The notes: a model not told the origin generated them from the sequence alone. A DNA stretch of 64,000 nucleotides from CSP1-4 sp963777975 (GCA_963777975.1 CAVZSO010000002.1:372001-436000), one strand, 5' to 3'; positions 35,878-45,517 are shown, counted from the first letter of the stretch. Program-made: numbers and translations.

Positions 35878-36699
35878 ATGACCCAGCCACCCGCTAGCCC
35901 GACCCCAGCGCCCACGTCGGGCAGCCGGAACGCCCGCATCGGCCTCATCGTCGCCGTCGCGATCGCCGTGTTGGTCGCAGCCTTCGGCGTCTACTACCTC
36001 TTCCTGCGGCCGGCAGGGCCAGCCGCCGTCGCGGACGCGACGCTGCCACCGGTCAGCACGTCCGCCCCGACGAGTGCGACCGCCACGGACGCCGGCGCCA
36101 GCGGCGGGACGCCGACGGCCGACCCCAGTGCCGGTTCGACGACCGGCATCGATGGGACCTGGACGGTCGACACATCGATCGGGTCGTTCTCCGACTTCAC
36201 GAACTCGTTCGTCGGCTATCGCGTGCAGGAGGAGCTGGCCGGCATCGGTGCCAACACCGCTGTCGGCCGGACGCCCGACGTCTCAGGCTCGATGACCATC
36301 GCCGGCACGGCAGTCAGCGCGGCGACGATCGAAGCGGATCTGACCACGCTCCAGAGCGACGATGGCAATCGCGATCGCCAGCTCGGCCGGCAGGGCATCC
36401 AGACCGACCAGTTCCCGACCGCGTCATTCACCATCACCGAACCGATCGAGCTGGGCTCGATCCCGGCCGACGGCCAGGAGATCGAGGTCACGGTCAAGGG
36501 CCAGCTGACGCTCCATGGTCAGACCAGGGACGTCGAGGTGCCGATGAAGGCGCGGCTGAGTGGCGACGTGATCGCGGTCAGCGGCTCGATCCCCATCGCC
36601 TTCGCGGACTACGGCATGCAGAAGCCGGAGTCGTTCAAGGTCCTCTCGGTCGACGATCAAGCCACCATGGAATTCCAGGTCTTCTTCAGCCGCGCTTGA
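35878..36699 (+). CDS. YceI-family protein with N-terminal membrane anchor
   Basis: 273 aa, AAGGAG 7-12 nt upstream. One N-terminal helix (IGLIVAVAIAVLVAAFGVYYLFL), a Thr/Ala-rich linker, then the YceI beta-barrel (residues ~90-273): GTWTVDTSIGSFSDF, MTIAGTAVSAATIEADLTTL, DQFPTASFTITEPIEL, KGQLTLHGQTRDVEVPMKARL and FKVLSVDDQATMEF. YceI proteins bind isoprenoid-like lipids outside the cytoplasm. Its 3' end overlaps the convergent NUDIX gene by 14 nt. Confidence 0.9.
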   Translation: MTQPPASPTPAPTSGSRNARIGLIVAVAIAVLVAAFGVYYLFLRPAGPAAVADATLPPVSTSAPTSATATDAGASGGTPTADPSAGSTTGIDGTWTVDTSIGSFSDFTNSFVGYRVQEELAGIGANTAVGRTPDVSGSMTIAGTAVSAATIEADLTTLQSDDGNRDRQLGRQGIQTDQFPTASFTITEPIELGSIPADGQEIEVTVKGQLTLHGQTRDVEVPMKARLSGDVIAVSGSIPIAFADYGMQKPESFKVLSVDDQATMEFQVFFSRA

Positions 36700-37156
36700 G
36701 CAGCGCCTCGAGGCGGTCGATGAAGACGGCCTGGGCATCCTTGATGCGCACGCGCGCCTCGTCCGGCGCGAACCAGGCGACCCGATCGATCTCCGCGTAG
36801 GTGCCCAGGATGCCCGATCGGGGCGGCCACTCCATCTCGAACATGTTGCTCCTGGCGAGCGTGGGGTCGAGGTCGCCCTCCACCGCCCAGGCGACGACCA
36901 GCTTGCCGCCCTTCTGGACCGTGTCGCCGAGGACGAGCATCGGTCCGGCAGGGACCGCATGGCCGGTCTCCTCCTCGAACTCGCGTCGAGCGACCGCCTC
37001 GAGCGCCTCGTCGCCTTCGATCTCCCCTTTGGGCACCGACCAGTGCCCGTGGTCGCGAGCGCGGAAGGCGGGTCCGCCAGGGTGGCCGAGGAGGACCTCG
37101 AGGCCGCCCGGGCCGACCCGGTAGAGGAGGATCCCGGCGCTCGTCCGGCGTGACAT
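36686..37156 (-). CDS. NUDIX hydrolase
   Basis: 156 aa. The Nudix box is complete: GEIEGDEALEAVARREFEEETGH matches Gx5Ex7REUxEExGU, which binds the metal at the diphosphate. N-terminal SAGILLYRVGPGGLEVLLGHPGG and DHGHWSVPKG precede it. Likely a nucleoside-diphosphate-x hydrolase of the MutT/Ap4A type; substrate unproven. Start MSRRTSAG at 37156 is 42 nt from the divergent SulP gene. Confidence 0.9.
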   Translation of the reverse strand: MSRRTSAGILLYRVGPGGLEVLLGHPGGPAFRARDHGHWSVPKGEIEGDEALEAVARREFEEETGHAVPAGPMLVLGDTVQKGGKLVVAWAVEGDLDPTLARSNMFEMEWPPRSGILGTYAEIDRVAWFAPDEARVRIKDAQAVFIDRLEALLKRG

Positions 37157-37184
37157 ATCGCCAGTCTGGCACGGTGCCGCTGAC

Positions 37185-37190
37185 TACACT
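37185..37190 (+). promoter_or_regulatory. -10 box TACACT, leaderless ATG of the SulP gene
   Basis: TACACT, 7 nt, ATG 37198. It decides the start: the in-frame ATG at 37150 would lie before the promoter. Confidence 0.6.
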
Positions 37191-37197
37191 GCCGTCG

Positions 37198-39594
37198 ATG
37201 GAAGCGGTCCGTCGGATGGTGCTCGGGACGCGGGGTATGCCGCTGGCCTGGACGCTGCGCGACTACGAGCGCTCCGCCCTCCCGCTTGACCTCGTCGCCG
37301 GTCTGACGGTCGCGGCGCTCATCGTGCCGCTGAGCATCGGCTACGCACAGGTCGCGGGCCTGCCACCGGAGTTCGGCCTCTACGCGTCCCTTGCGCCGCT
37401 GGTCATGTATGCCCTGCTCGGCTCGTCGCGCCGGTTGATCATCGGGCCGGACGCCGCTACCGCCGCGCTCATCGGCGCGACCATCGCCCCGCTCGCCGTC
37501 AGCGCCGATGCCCGCGCGGGCCTGGCTGCGGGCCTTGGCCTCCTCGTCGGACTGCTCTTCGTGGCCATGCGCCTGGCGTCGCTTGGGTTCCTCGCCAACC
37601 TGCTCTCCAAGCCCATCCTTATCGGGTACCTGGCGGGCGTCGGCATCAATGTCGCCATCGGCCAGATCCCCAAGATCCTGGGCGACACCCCACTCTCGAA
37701 CCTGCTCGATGTCGTCGGCGGTGTCGGGACCGCGCTCCGGCCGGCAGTCGTCCTCGAAGCGTTCACCCTGACCCTCTCGAACTCCGACGTGAACCTGCCC
37801 TCGATCATCCTCGGCGTCCTCGCCATCCTGGCCATGCTCCTCGGCGGCCGACTGGTCCCCCGCGTGCCCATGGCCCTGATCGTCCTCATCGTCGCGCTCA
37901 TCGCCAGCTACACGCTTCAGCTCCAGGCGCTCGGCGTCCGGGTCCTGGGTCCGGTGCCGGGTGGCTTCCCACCGGTCGCTATCCCATCCCTGTCCGTGGA
38001 CCAGGTCTTCGCGCTCCTGCCGGGCGCCCTCGGATTGGCGCTCCTGAGCTTTGCCGACACCGCCGCCACCGGCCGTACCTTCAGCGAGAAGGACGGGGAA
38101 GAGACCGATCCGGACCGTGAGCTGGTGGCCCTCGCGGGCGCAGATGTGGTCGGCAGCCTGATCGGCGGCTACCCGATCAGTGCCAGCCCATCGCGGACGG
38201 GCGCCTCCCAGGCGGCCGGCTCGAGGACCCAGCTGACCGGCCTGGTCGCGGCGGGCGCGGTGCTCGCGGTGCTGCTCTTCCTGACGGGGCCGATGGCCTA
38301 CCTGCCGGTGCCGGCGTTGGCCGCGGTCATCCTCATGTCGGCCCTCCGATTCATCGACATCGGAGCCATCGCGGCCCTCTACCGACGGAGGGCCAGCGAG
38401 GGGCTTGTCGCCACTGCCGCGCTGCTCGGCGTGCTGGCTTACGGAACGCTGGCCGGGGTGGCCATCGCCGTCCTGCTGGCCACGCTCAACGTCTTTCGTC
38501 GGGCGGCCTTGCCGCAGATCGTTGAGCTGGGCAGGGTTCCAGGGACGACCCACTTCGCGAATCTCGAGCGTTGGACGGATGCGGCCCGGGTCGAGGGCGT
38601 CGCCGTGCTGCGCTTCTCCGGGGCGCTCTTCTTCGCCAACGCCGGTGCCCTCAGGGATCGCATCCTGGAGATCGTCAGAGGCCGCCCCGGCCTCCACGCG
38701 GTCGTCGTCGACATCCGCGCCATCTCCGATATCGACATCACCGCCGTCGAGGTCCTCGCCACGCTGGTCGGGCGCCTCGACGCCGCCGGCGTCGCCCTGA
38801 TGCTCGTCCGACCATCGAAAGCCGTACGAGCCGAGCTCGTCGCCGGCGGGCTCGGCACGCGCCTCGAGGCCGACGCGCCAGTGGCCGTCGGCGTGGCCGA
38901 GGCGATCGAGCATCTCGGTCTCGACCTCGATCGCCTCACGGACGTGGCAGAGGCACATGCCCGCGACGCCGTGCAACGCGCGGAGGCGGCGCCGATCAGG
39001 GTCGGGAACCGCTACGCCATCACGCGCTCGACCGTCGCCCGGGCTGCGGTGGCGCTCGGTGGCTTCGCGCTCATCGTGGCGGCCGGCGCCGTCCTCCTTC
39101 GGCCGACCCCCGACGAGCACCCGGCGGCCACGGTCGCCGGCGCGGTCGCCGTCCCCAACGTCATCGGGCTCTCGGAGCTTCGCGCCGAAGCGGTCGTGAC
39201 CGGCGCCGGGCTGGTCTTCGGCGATCCCATCACGGTCCGGTTGCCCGATCGAGCGGAGGGCACGGTCGTCGCCCAGGACCCCGGCCCGGGCACGTCGGTC
39301 GATGCAGGATCGACGCTGGTCGCCACGGTCTCGACCCAACGGCAGCTCGTCGTCGTGCCCGATCTCGTCGGCCTCGAGCAGTCAGCGGCGCTCGTCGAGT
39401 TGAGCCAGGTCGGCCTCAGGCTGACGGGCGTCGAGGAGGTTCCAGCGCCGGGTGTGCCGGCCGGCCAGGTCCTTGCCAGCAAGCCCGGCGCGGGCACGAC
39501 CGTCGCCGAGGGCAGCGGCGTCGACATCACGGTCGCAGCCTCGCCTGACGCCACGCCGAGGCAGCCGACGCCCGGGCCGACCGTGAGCCCCTGA
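37198..39594 (+). CDS. SulP anion transporter fused to STAS and extracellular PASTA domains
   Basis: 798 aa. Residues ~15-430 form the SulP transporter core: LDLVAGLTVAALIVPLSIGYAQVAGLPPEFGLYASL, IIGPDAATAALIG, FADTAATGRTFSEKDGEETDPDREL and GGYPISASPSRTGASQAAG. A cytoplasmic STAS domain (450-580) has VLRFSGALFFANAGALRDRI and VVDIRAISDIDITAVEVL. Then, unusually, an extra helix (ARAAVALGGFALIVAAGAVLL, ~620-640) and two PASTA repeats (VAVPNVIGLSELRAE, VVVPDLVGLEQSAAL) ending PTPGPTVSP. SulP proteins move sulfate, bicarbonate or other anions; PASTA domains bind cell-wall fragments. The fusion is uninterrupted in one frame. Substrate unknown. Confidence 0.92.
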   Translation: MEAVRRMVLGTRGMPLAWTLRDYERSALPLDLVAGLTVAALIVPLSIGYAQVAGLPPEFGLYASLAPLVMYALLGSSRRLIIGPDAATAALIGATIAPLAVSADARAGLAAGLGLLVGLLFVAMRLASLGFLANLLSKPILIGYLAGVGINVAIGQIPKILGDTPLSNLLDVVGGVGTALRPAVVLEAFTLTLSNSDVNLPSIILGVLAILAMLLGGRLVPRVPMALIVLIVALIASYTLQLQALGVRVLGPVPGGFPPVAIPSLSVDQVFALLPGALGLALLSFADTAATGRTFSEKDGEETDPDRELVALAGADVVGSLIGGYPISASPSRTGASQAAGSRTQLTGLVAAGAVLAVLLFLTGPMAYLPVPALAAVILMSALRFIDIGAIAALYRRRASEGLVATAALLGVLAYGTLAGVAIAVLLATLNVFRRAALPQIVELGRVPGTTHFANLERWTDAARVEGVAVLRFSGALFFANAGALRDRILEIVRGRPGLHAVVVDIRAISDIDITAVEVLATLVGRLDAAGVALMLVRPSKAVRAELVAGGLGTRLEADAPVAVGVAEAIEHLGLDLDRLTDVAEAHARDAVQRAEAAPIRVGNRYAITRSTVARAAVALGGFALIVAAGAVLLRPTPDEHPAATVAGAVAVPNVIGLSELRAEAVVTGAGLVFGDPITVRLPDRAEGTVVAQDPGPGTSVDAGSTLVATVSTQRQLVVVPDLVGLEQSAALVELSQVGLRLTGVEEVPAPGVPAGQVLASKPGAGTTVAEGSGVDITVAASPDATPRQPTPGPTVSP

Positions 39595-39678
39595 GGCGTG
39601 CCAGGGGTCTCGACGGCTCGGATCGGGCATCACGGCTAGACTGGTCGGACCATCCCGCTGCCAACGGAGGCACCCTCC

Positions 39679-40213
39679 ATGTCCCGCACCCGTCCTCGCC
39701 TGCCCCGTGCCCTGGCCACGTCCGGCCTCATCCTCTCCATCGCGATCGTTGCGTCCGCCTGTTCGACGGCCGCATCGCCCAGCGCCTCGTCGGCACCCGC
39801 CACCTCGAGCGAGCCGGCACCGGCCGTCTCGTCGGCACCCGCCACCTCGAGCGAGCCCAGCCCCGGCCTCGTCGACGGCACCTGCCGGGACCGTCTGCGA
39901 CGACGTCGCGGCGCTCGAGGCCTCGGTCGAAGCGCTCGGTGAGGTGGACCTGAAGGCCGGCGGCACGGACTCGCTGACGGCAGCGATCGGCGCCGTCAAG
40001 ACCTCCGCTGAGGCGCTCAGGGCCTCGGCGTCGACCGAGCTTTCGTCCTCGGTCGAAGCGCTGACGACCAAGCTCGACGCGGTCCAGACGGCCGTCAGCC
40101 AGCTCGGCCAGGACACGTCGGCCGCCGCGCTCGTGGCCGTGGGAGCGGCCATCAAGGACCTCGCGACCGCGGCTCAGGACCTCGAGACCCAGTTCAAGAA
40201 CACCTGCCCCTGA
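39679..40213 (+). CDS. Small lipoprotein with helical C-terminal domain (frameshifted)
   Basis: About 177 aa after one +1 repair near 39875 (CC read where C fits: PSP-GLVDG against PGSSTAPAGTV). ATG 39679 follows GGAGG. N-terminus has a signal peptide and lipobox (IAIVASACSTAAS), then Ser/Ala/Pro repeats (SSAPATSSEPAP twice). The rest, VCDDVAALEASVEALGEVDLKAGG to DLETQFKNTCP, is a regular heptad-like helix bundle with one Cys at each end. No family recognised. A TAGACT box lies about 40 nt upstream of the ATG. Confidence 0.65.
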
Positions 40214-40306
40214 GCTGAGCTCCGGCTCGGCTCGGTCGGGCCAGGGGGCGGCCTCGGCTAGGCGGCCGCGGCGCCGCGACCCGACGCTCCCGTCAGGGGA
40301 GAATCA

Positions 40307-40342
40307 AACGACGGCTGACACCTTCCGGTGCCAGCCGTCGTT
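40307..40342. terminator. 16-bp hairpin between lipoprotein and cold-shock genes
   Basis: 40307-40322 pairs with 40327-40342 (one mismatch), loop TTCC. On the minus strand it is followed by TTTG, a likely rho-independent terminator of the cold-shock gene; it may also stop the plus-strand lipoprotein transcript. Confidence 0.75.
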
Positions 40343-40354
40343 CTCGTGCCGAGG

Positions 40355-40558
40355 CTAGGCGGCGCGCACGTGTGTGGCGCGCGGACCCTTCGGGCTCTGC
40401 TCGATCTCGAACTCGACCTTCTCGCCGCCGACGAGGCGGTCGAAGTCGAGGGTCGCATCGACGCCACTTCGATGGAAGAAGTATTCCTTCTCATCCTCGG
40501 CGCTGATGAAACCGAAGCCGCGGTCGCTGACGACCTTCTTGACGGTGCCTGAGGCCAT
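40355..40558 (-). CDS. Cold-shock protein (CspA family)
   Basis: 67 aa. A single cold-shock domain: ASGTVKKVVSDRGFGFISAED holds RNP1 (GFGFI), EYFFHRSGVDA the second RNA-binding motif, ending VEFEIEQSPKGPRATHVRAA. Binds single-stranded RNA or DNA as an RNA chaperone. On the minus strand a TATCGT box at 40677-40672 would give a leader of about 105 nt, typical of csp genes. The 40559-40954 gap holds this leader and the upstream region of the phosphoesterase, with no other gene seen. Confidence 0.93.
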   Translation of the reverse strand: MASGTVKKVVSDRGFGFISAEDEKEYFFHRSGVDATLDFDRLVGGEKVEFEIEQSPKGPRATHVRAA

Positions 40559-40954
40559 AGTGGGGCCCTCCGACGCTTCCCGAACTGGGGGGTCAGAACG
40601 CACGGTCCGTTCGAGAAGGTAGGTCGACCACGCGGGGCGCCGCACGTCGCGGCGTTTCCCCACGATAGCACAGGGCGTGCGATCGTCCGACTCCGGCGTG
40701 TCGGCCGCCGCTGAATGATCGACATGTCGCGGATCGGTCGGTCGATGACCACGTCGGTCATCCGCAGCACATGACCCGGGTGGTGCCAGCGGGCACCGGA
40801 TTGGTGCGCGCGGGTGGCGGTTCGGATGCCCCTTGCAGCGGCGGATGCCTATGCTGCGCTGATCGAGGAGTCGAGTCCGCCACCGTCGTCGCCGTGCCCG
40901 GGCATGTGCGGACGGTCCGGGATCCGGCGAACCTGGTTGCCAGAAGGAGGAACC

Positions 40955-42749
40955 ATGGGACATCGCACGGGCCGCTCGAGCAAGGTGCTCATCACCATCG
41001 TGGCCGCACTGGCCCTGACGCTCGCCCCGATGGCCTCCGCGTCGGCGGCCAACACGGGACCCCTGGGTACGTACAAGCACATCGTGATCATCTACGAGGA
41101 GAACCACAGCTTCGACAACCTGTACGGCAACTGGGGCTCGGTCGACGGTCAGCATGTCGTTGGCCGCGCCGACGCTGACGCCGCCCATACGACGCAGGTC
41201 GCCTGGGACGGCACGCCGTATGCCTGCATCCTCCAGAAGGACGTCAACCTGACGACGCCCCCATTGGCGGCGAGCACGACGCCGGACTGCTCCGCAGCGT
41301 CGGTCACGCTCGAGGACGGATCCGTCCTCCCATTCGCGAGCCACTTCGGGAACGCGCCATACAACATCGACCAGTACATCCCGGCGACGGCCACGACCTG
41401 CCCCACGCGCGACACGCTCTTCGCCTTCCCCAACGGCATCCCGGACGGCAGTGGGCTGCCGGGTGGCTGCACGCGCGACCTGGTCCACCGCTTCTACCAG
41501 GAGCAGTACCAGCTCAACGGTGGGCACATGAACCGCTACATGACGGGCAGCGACTCAGCCGGCATGTCGATGGGCTACTACGACACGACCAAGCTCCCGT
41601 TGTACGGCTACCTGCACAAGAAGGGCGCACCCAAGTACGTCATCGCCGACCACTTCTTCCAGGCCGCGTTCGGGGGCTCGTTCCTCAACCACCAGTACCT
41701 CATCGCGGCGGCGGCACCGTTCTATCCCGATACGTACGACAGCCCCGTGACCGGCACCGACGATCATCCTGGGCAAGACGCACTCGATCCTCGACGGCGC
41801 GGGCATGCCGCGCGGCAAGACGAACCCCTATCCGCTCTACAAGACGAACACCACGACCCTCGATGGCAACACGCTCCAGACGTGCGACCTGCCAACCACC
41901 GTCGCCAGCCTCGCGTGCGGTGACCTGGCCGTGAATACGGTCCTGCCCTGGTATCAGCCGACCTCGACCGGCTTCGCCAACAAGATCCCGCCCATCGACG
42001 ACACCACGACGCCGATGACGATCGGCGACCTGATGACCGACGCCGGCATCAGCTGGGCCTATTACGGCGGCGGCTGGGACAACGCCGCCGGCAACACCGA
42101 CGGCCGCGGCTACACCAACGGGCCCGGCCCGACCTGTGCCGACCCGAACTCGGCGCCGGCGCCGGCCGACGGCAACGGACAGAACGCGGGCTATCCGTAC
42201 TGCCCGGACAAGTCGTATCAGCAGCACCACTATCCGTTCGCGTACTTCGCTCGCTACGCGCCGGGCATGCCCGATCGGAGCCATCTCCAGGACGAGCAGG
42301 ACTTCATGGCAGCGGTCTCGGCCGGCAAGCTGCCCAAGGTCAGCTTCGTCAAGCCGCTGGGCATCGAGAACGAGCATCCCGGTTATGCCAGCGAGCCGAA
42401 CGGCAGCGATCACCTCGTCTCGCTCGTCGATGCCATCGTGAAGGGACCGCAGGCCGGCAACACCCTGATCGTGGTGACCTACGACGAATTCGGTGGCCAA
42501 TGGGATCACGTCCCGCCGCCAGGCATGGGCACCACCGGCGTCCATGACCAGTTCGGCCCGGGCACGCGCATCCCGGCCATCCTCATCGGCCGCAGCCTGA
42601 CGCGGTCGGGCGTCGACCACACCGTCTACGACACGACCTCGATCATGCGCACCATCGAGAAGCAGTTCGGTCTGGCATCGCTGACGACGCGCGATGCCGC
42701 CGTCAACGACCTGGGGCCGGCCATCAAGGTCGGGCGACCGAAGCCCTGA
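40955..42749 (+). CDS. Secreted phosphoesterase (acid phosphatase/phospholipase C-like, frameshifted)
   Basis: About 597 aa after one +1 repair near 41762 (GACCGG-CACC then ACG ATC ATC; frame 2 to 3). ATG 40955 has AAGGAGG 4 nt upstream. Signal peptide with AALALTLAPMASASAA. Phosphoesterase-family (PF04185-type) motif IVIIYEENHSFDNLYGN near the mature N-terminus; later DHFFQAAFGGSFLNHQYLI, LMTDAGISWAYYGGGWDN, HLVSLVDAI, VVTYDEFGGQWDHVPPP and GPGTRIPAILIG carry conserved His/Asp/Glu. Hydrolyses phosphate esters outside the cell, possibly phospholipids. Ends just before a strong terminator. Confidence 0.88.
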
Positions 42750-42768
42750 CCCGTCCGCTCTGACTCGG

Positions 42769-42800
42769 ACGAAGGCCGCGGCCAGCGCCGCGGCCTTCGT
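42769..42800 (+). terminator. Perfect 14-bp hairpin after the phosphoesterase
   Basis: 42769-42782 pairs with 42787-42800 around CAGC, 20 nt after the stop at 42749. Confidence 0.8.
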
Positions 42801-42943
42801 GCTCCTGCCATCCTGCCGGCTCGGCCGAGCGCCTCGGCGGCTGGCCGCACAGCCCGCGAAACCAGTCACCCTGCGTCATGTACCCGCCACTACCATCTGC
42901 CGATGCCCTCAGATCGCGGCCAGCCCCCGAGCGGACCATCTCC

Positions 42944-44257
42944 ATGGCGGTCGCCCGCCGCTTCCTCGCCATCCGCCACTTCCTGGCGCCGCCACGGTCG
43001 CTGCCGGCGGACGCTGCCAGCGTCATGCGGGTCATCGACCGGATCGGCTCGCTCCAGTTCGATCCGCTCGACGTCGTCGGGCGGAACCACGACCTGGTCC
43101 TCCTGGCCAGGATCGACGGCTACCGACGTGCATGGACGGATCGGCTCCTGTACGAGGACCGGCTCCTGTACGAGACGTACAACAAGGGTTTGAGCCTGGT
43201 CCCGACGGCCGAGCTGCCGCTCTATCGGATCACCTGGGACCTCAACCGGGTGGAGCACGATGGCAATGCGTTCGATGAGCACGCGCCGCTCGTCGAGGAG
43301 CTCCTCGAACGGATCCGGTCGGGCGGGCCGATGAGCTCCACCGACATCGAGCCGCGCGCCGCGATCGACTGGTATTGGCGCCCGACGAACCAGGTCCGAG
43401 CCCTCCTCGAGGCGCTCGCCGAGGCCGGCATCCTCGGGCTGGCTCGCCGCGATGGCAACCGACGCGTCTACGACCTCGCCGAACGGCTCTTCCCAGCCGA
43501 TCTCCTGGCCGATCACCGAACGCCGGACGAGCAGCGGCGTCACAAGCTGTTGTCGAGGTTCCGTGCCCATGGCCTGCTCGGAGCCAGCGGGCAGGCGGAG
43601 ATCTGGCTCGGAACGGCGCCGACGACGGCCGCCGATCGTCGTGGTGGTCAGGCTGATACGACGCGACGGGATCGGAGCTGGCACCGTGGCCAGCTCATCG
43701 ATCAGGGCCTGCTGACGCCGGTCGCCGTCGAGGGGCTCAAGGGCGATCGGTTCGTGGTCAGCGAGGAGTTGCCACTCCTCGATCAGGCCGAGCGCGAGGT
43801 CGCCAGCGGTCTCTCACCGAATGGCCGGCCACCCGGCGTCGCGTTCCTGGCGCCGCTCGATCCGCTCGTCTGGGACCGCCAGCTGCTGCGCCCGCTGTTC
43901 GGGTTCGATTACGTCTGGGAGGTCTATGTTCCGGCGTCGAAGCGTCGATGGGGCTATTACGTCCTGCCGATCTGGTTCGGGGACCGGTTCGTCGGCCGCA
44001 TCGAGCCACGCATCGATCGCCAGGCGAAGGCGCTCCGTGTCCTTGGCATCTGGTGGGAGGACGGCTTCGACCCATTGGAAGAGGATGGATTCGTCGAGGC
44101 ATTCGTGGATGCGCTCGAGGCGCATCGACAGTTCGGTGATGCCAGGTCGATCAGCCTGCCGCGGGTCGCCCGTCATCGGGCCTTGGTGTCGGCCGTCCGG
44201 GCCTCACTCGGCGCCGAGCGGCCGAGTCGAGTCGTCGGAGCCGACAGCCGGATCTGA
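42944..44257 (+). CDS. AlkZ/YcaQ-type winged-helix DNA glycosylase
   Basis: 437 aa from ATG 42944 (MAVARRFLAIRHFLAPP); an earlier in-frame ATG lies at 42878. HTH_42 family: IGSLQFDPLDVVGRNHDLVLLARI contains the catalytic QxD motif, RLLYEDRLLYETYNKGLSLVP the usual strand, then winged helices (AEAGILGLARRDGNRRVYDLAERL) and LAPLDPLVWDRQLLRPLFGFDYVWEVYVPASKRRWGYYVLPI near the C-terminus. AlkZ-like enzymes unhook DNA interstrand crosslinks. A TACCAT box at 42891 followed 6 nt later by an off-frame ATG (42903) leaves the true start a little uncertain. Confidence 0.85.
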   Translation: MAVARRFLAIRHFLAPPRSLPADAASVMRVIDRIGSLQFDPLDVVGRNHDLVLLARIDGYRRAWTDRLLYEDRLLYETYNKGLSLVPTAELPLYRITWDLNRVEHDGNAFDEHAPLVEELLERIRSGGPMSSTDIEPRAAIDWYWRPTNQVRALLEALAEAGILGLARRDGNRRVYDLAERLFPADLLADHRTPDEQRRHKLLSRFRAHGLLGASGQAEIWLGTAPTTAADRRGGQADTTRRDRSWHRGQLIDQGLLTPVAVEGLKGDRFVVSEELPLLDQAEREVASGLSPNGRPPGVAFLAPLDPLVWDRQLLRPLFGFDYVWEVYVPASKRRWGYYVLPIWFGDRFVGRIEPRIDRQAKALRVLGIWWEDGFDPLEEDGFVEAFVDALEAHRQFGDARSISLPRVARHRALVSAVRASLGAERPSRVVGADSRI

Positions 44258-44292
44258 ACCGCGGCTACCGTGCGTGCAGGAGGAGGTCGAGT

Positions 44293-44961
44293 GTGGGCGA
44301 ACGAGGCTGGCAGGAGTTCCTCGCAGCGGAAGGGCTTGACGACTGGGTGGTGCTACATGGCGGCGCGACGGCCGTGTTCCGTTGCGCGTCCCTGGCCGAG
44401 GCCGCACGCTTGGCGGCCGCCGTCGGTGAGGTCGCGGGTTTCGAAGGGTCGGGAGCCCTGCTCACGATCGCAGACGCCCGCCTCGCGGTGCGGCTGACCC
44501 GCGACATGTGGGAGCTCGAGGCGCGCCACATCGAACTCGCGCGAGCCGTGTCCGGTGTCGCGCGTCGGCACGACGCGGTCGCTGACCGGACGGTCGTGCA
44601 GGGGATACAGGTGGCCATCTCGGCGAAGCCCGACGCGGTCGACCTGGGCTTCTGGCGCGCGGTGCTCGGGTATTCGCCGATGGGCGACGACAGCGGCGTG
44701 GACCCCTTCGGTCACGGGTCCACGGTCTGGATGCAGGAGCTCGACGCGGCCAAACCGCTGCGGCATGCGATGCACATCGACGTTTCTCTGGCGCGCGAGC
44801 AGGCCGAGGCGAGGCTCGCGGCGGCGCTCGCCGCGGGCGGGCGCGTGGTCGACGACTCGGGCGCACCGGCGGCCTGGATCCTGGCCGACCAGGCCGGCAA
44901 CAAGGTCTGCATCGCGGCCTGGCCGGATGGTGCGCAGCCGCCGACCGACGACCCCGCCTGA
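44293..44961 (+). CDS. Fusion of pterin-carbinolamine dehydratase-like and VOC domains
   Basis: 222 aa from GTG 44293. Residues 1-95 look like a PCD/DCoH domain: FLAAEGLDDWVVLHGGATAVFRCASLAEAARLAAAVGEVAG, then LAVRLTRDMWELEARHIELARAVSGVA where LTTHdxxGLT would be. Residues 105-215 are a VOC (glyoxalase-fold) domain: GIQVAISAKPDAVDLGFWRAVLGY and a closing AAWILADQAGNKVCIAAWPD. Similar fusions are known in actinobacteria; function unknown. The next gene is convergent, with a CCTCGACG-TTGT-CGTCGAGG hairpin at 44976-44995 between them. Confidence 0.75.
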   Translation: MGERGWQEFLAAEGLDDWVVLHGGATAVFRCASLAEAARLAAAVGEVAGFEGSGALLTIADARLAVRLTRDMWELEARHIELARAVSGVARRHDAVADRTVVQGIQVAISAKPDAVDLGFWRAVLGYSPMGDDSGVDPFGHGSTVWMQELDAAKPLRHAMHIDVSLAREQAEARLAAALAAGGRVVDDSGAPAAWILADQAGNKVCIAAWPDGAQPPTDDPA

Positions 44962-44975
44962 CTGACCGGATCGAG

Positions 44976-44995
44976 CCTCGACGTTGTCGTCGAGG
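44976..44995. terminator. 8-bp hairpin between convergent VOC genes
   Basis: 44976-44983 pairs with 44988-44995, loop TTGT. Short but perfectly paired, in the right place for both stops. Confidence 0.5.
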
Positions 44996-45028
44996 TCAGA
45001 AGGCCGCTACTCCGGGAGAACAGAGCCG

Positions 45029-45517
45029 CTACGCCGGGACGCCCTCCTTGGCAGCCTGCAGCTCGGCGACGTCGATCTTGGTCATCTCCAGCATGGCCTT
45101 CATCACGCGCTCTGCCGCTTTCCGGTCCGGATCAGCCAGGAGCTCCGGCAAGACACGAGGGATGACCTGCCACGAGACGCCGTAGCGATCCTTGAGCCAA
45201 CCGCACACGCTGTGTTCGCCGCCGTCCTTGACGAGCGCCTCCCAGTAGCGATCCACCTCAGCCTGGTCCTGGCAGTCGATCGTGAACGAGATCGCCTCGT
45301 TGAACCTGAAGTCGGGACCGCCGTTCAGACCCATGAATGGCTGGCCGGCGAGCTCGAAGTCGACCGTCAGCACCTCGCCCGCCTGAGTGCTCGGGTTGTC
45401 GGCCGCTGAACGGTTGACGCTGACGATCCGGCTGTCGGGGAAGAGCGAGCTATAGAACCTGGCCGCCTCCTCGGCGGTGCCATCGAACCACAGCGTGGGC
45501 GTGATCTTGGACTTCAT
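45029..45517 (-). CDS. PhnB-like VOC family protein
   Basis: 162 aa from ATG 45517 (GGAGG 7 nt upstream). PhnB/3-demethylubiquinone-methyltransferase-like VOC fold: ITPTLWFDGTAEEAARFYSSLFPDSRI, FELAGQPFMGLNGGPDFRFNEAISFTIDCQDQAEVDRYWEAL, CGWLKDRYGVSWQVIP. The C-terminal DRKAAERVMKAMLEMTKIDVAELQAA is the usual helix. Not a methyltransferase by sequence; enzymatic role unknown. Divergent from the MFS gene. Confidence 0.88.
   Translation of the reverse strand: MKSKITPTLWFDGTAEEAARFYSSLFPDSRIVSVNRSAADNPSTQAGEVLTVDFELAGQPFMGLNGGPDFRFNEAISFTIDCQDQAEVDRYWEALVKDGGEHSVCGWLKDRYGVSWQVIPRVLPELLADPDRKAAERVMKAMLEMTKIDVAELQAAKEGVPA

Noticed and set aside
36424..39339. 971-residue minus-strand open frame opposite the SulP gene
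   Set aside because: Same reason: repetitive Asp/Gln/Arg product, no homologous domain; SulP-STAS-PASTA on the plus strand is compelling.
42903..42944. Leaderless start at ATG 42903 for the AlkZ-like gene
   Set aside because: The ATG is off-frame with the AlkZ domain; kept only as a note on start uncertainty.
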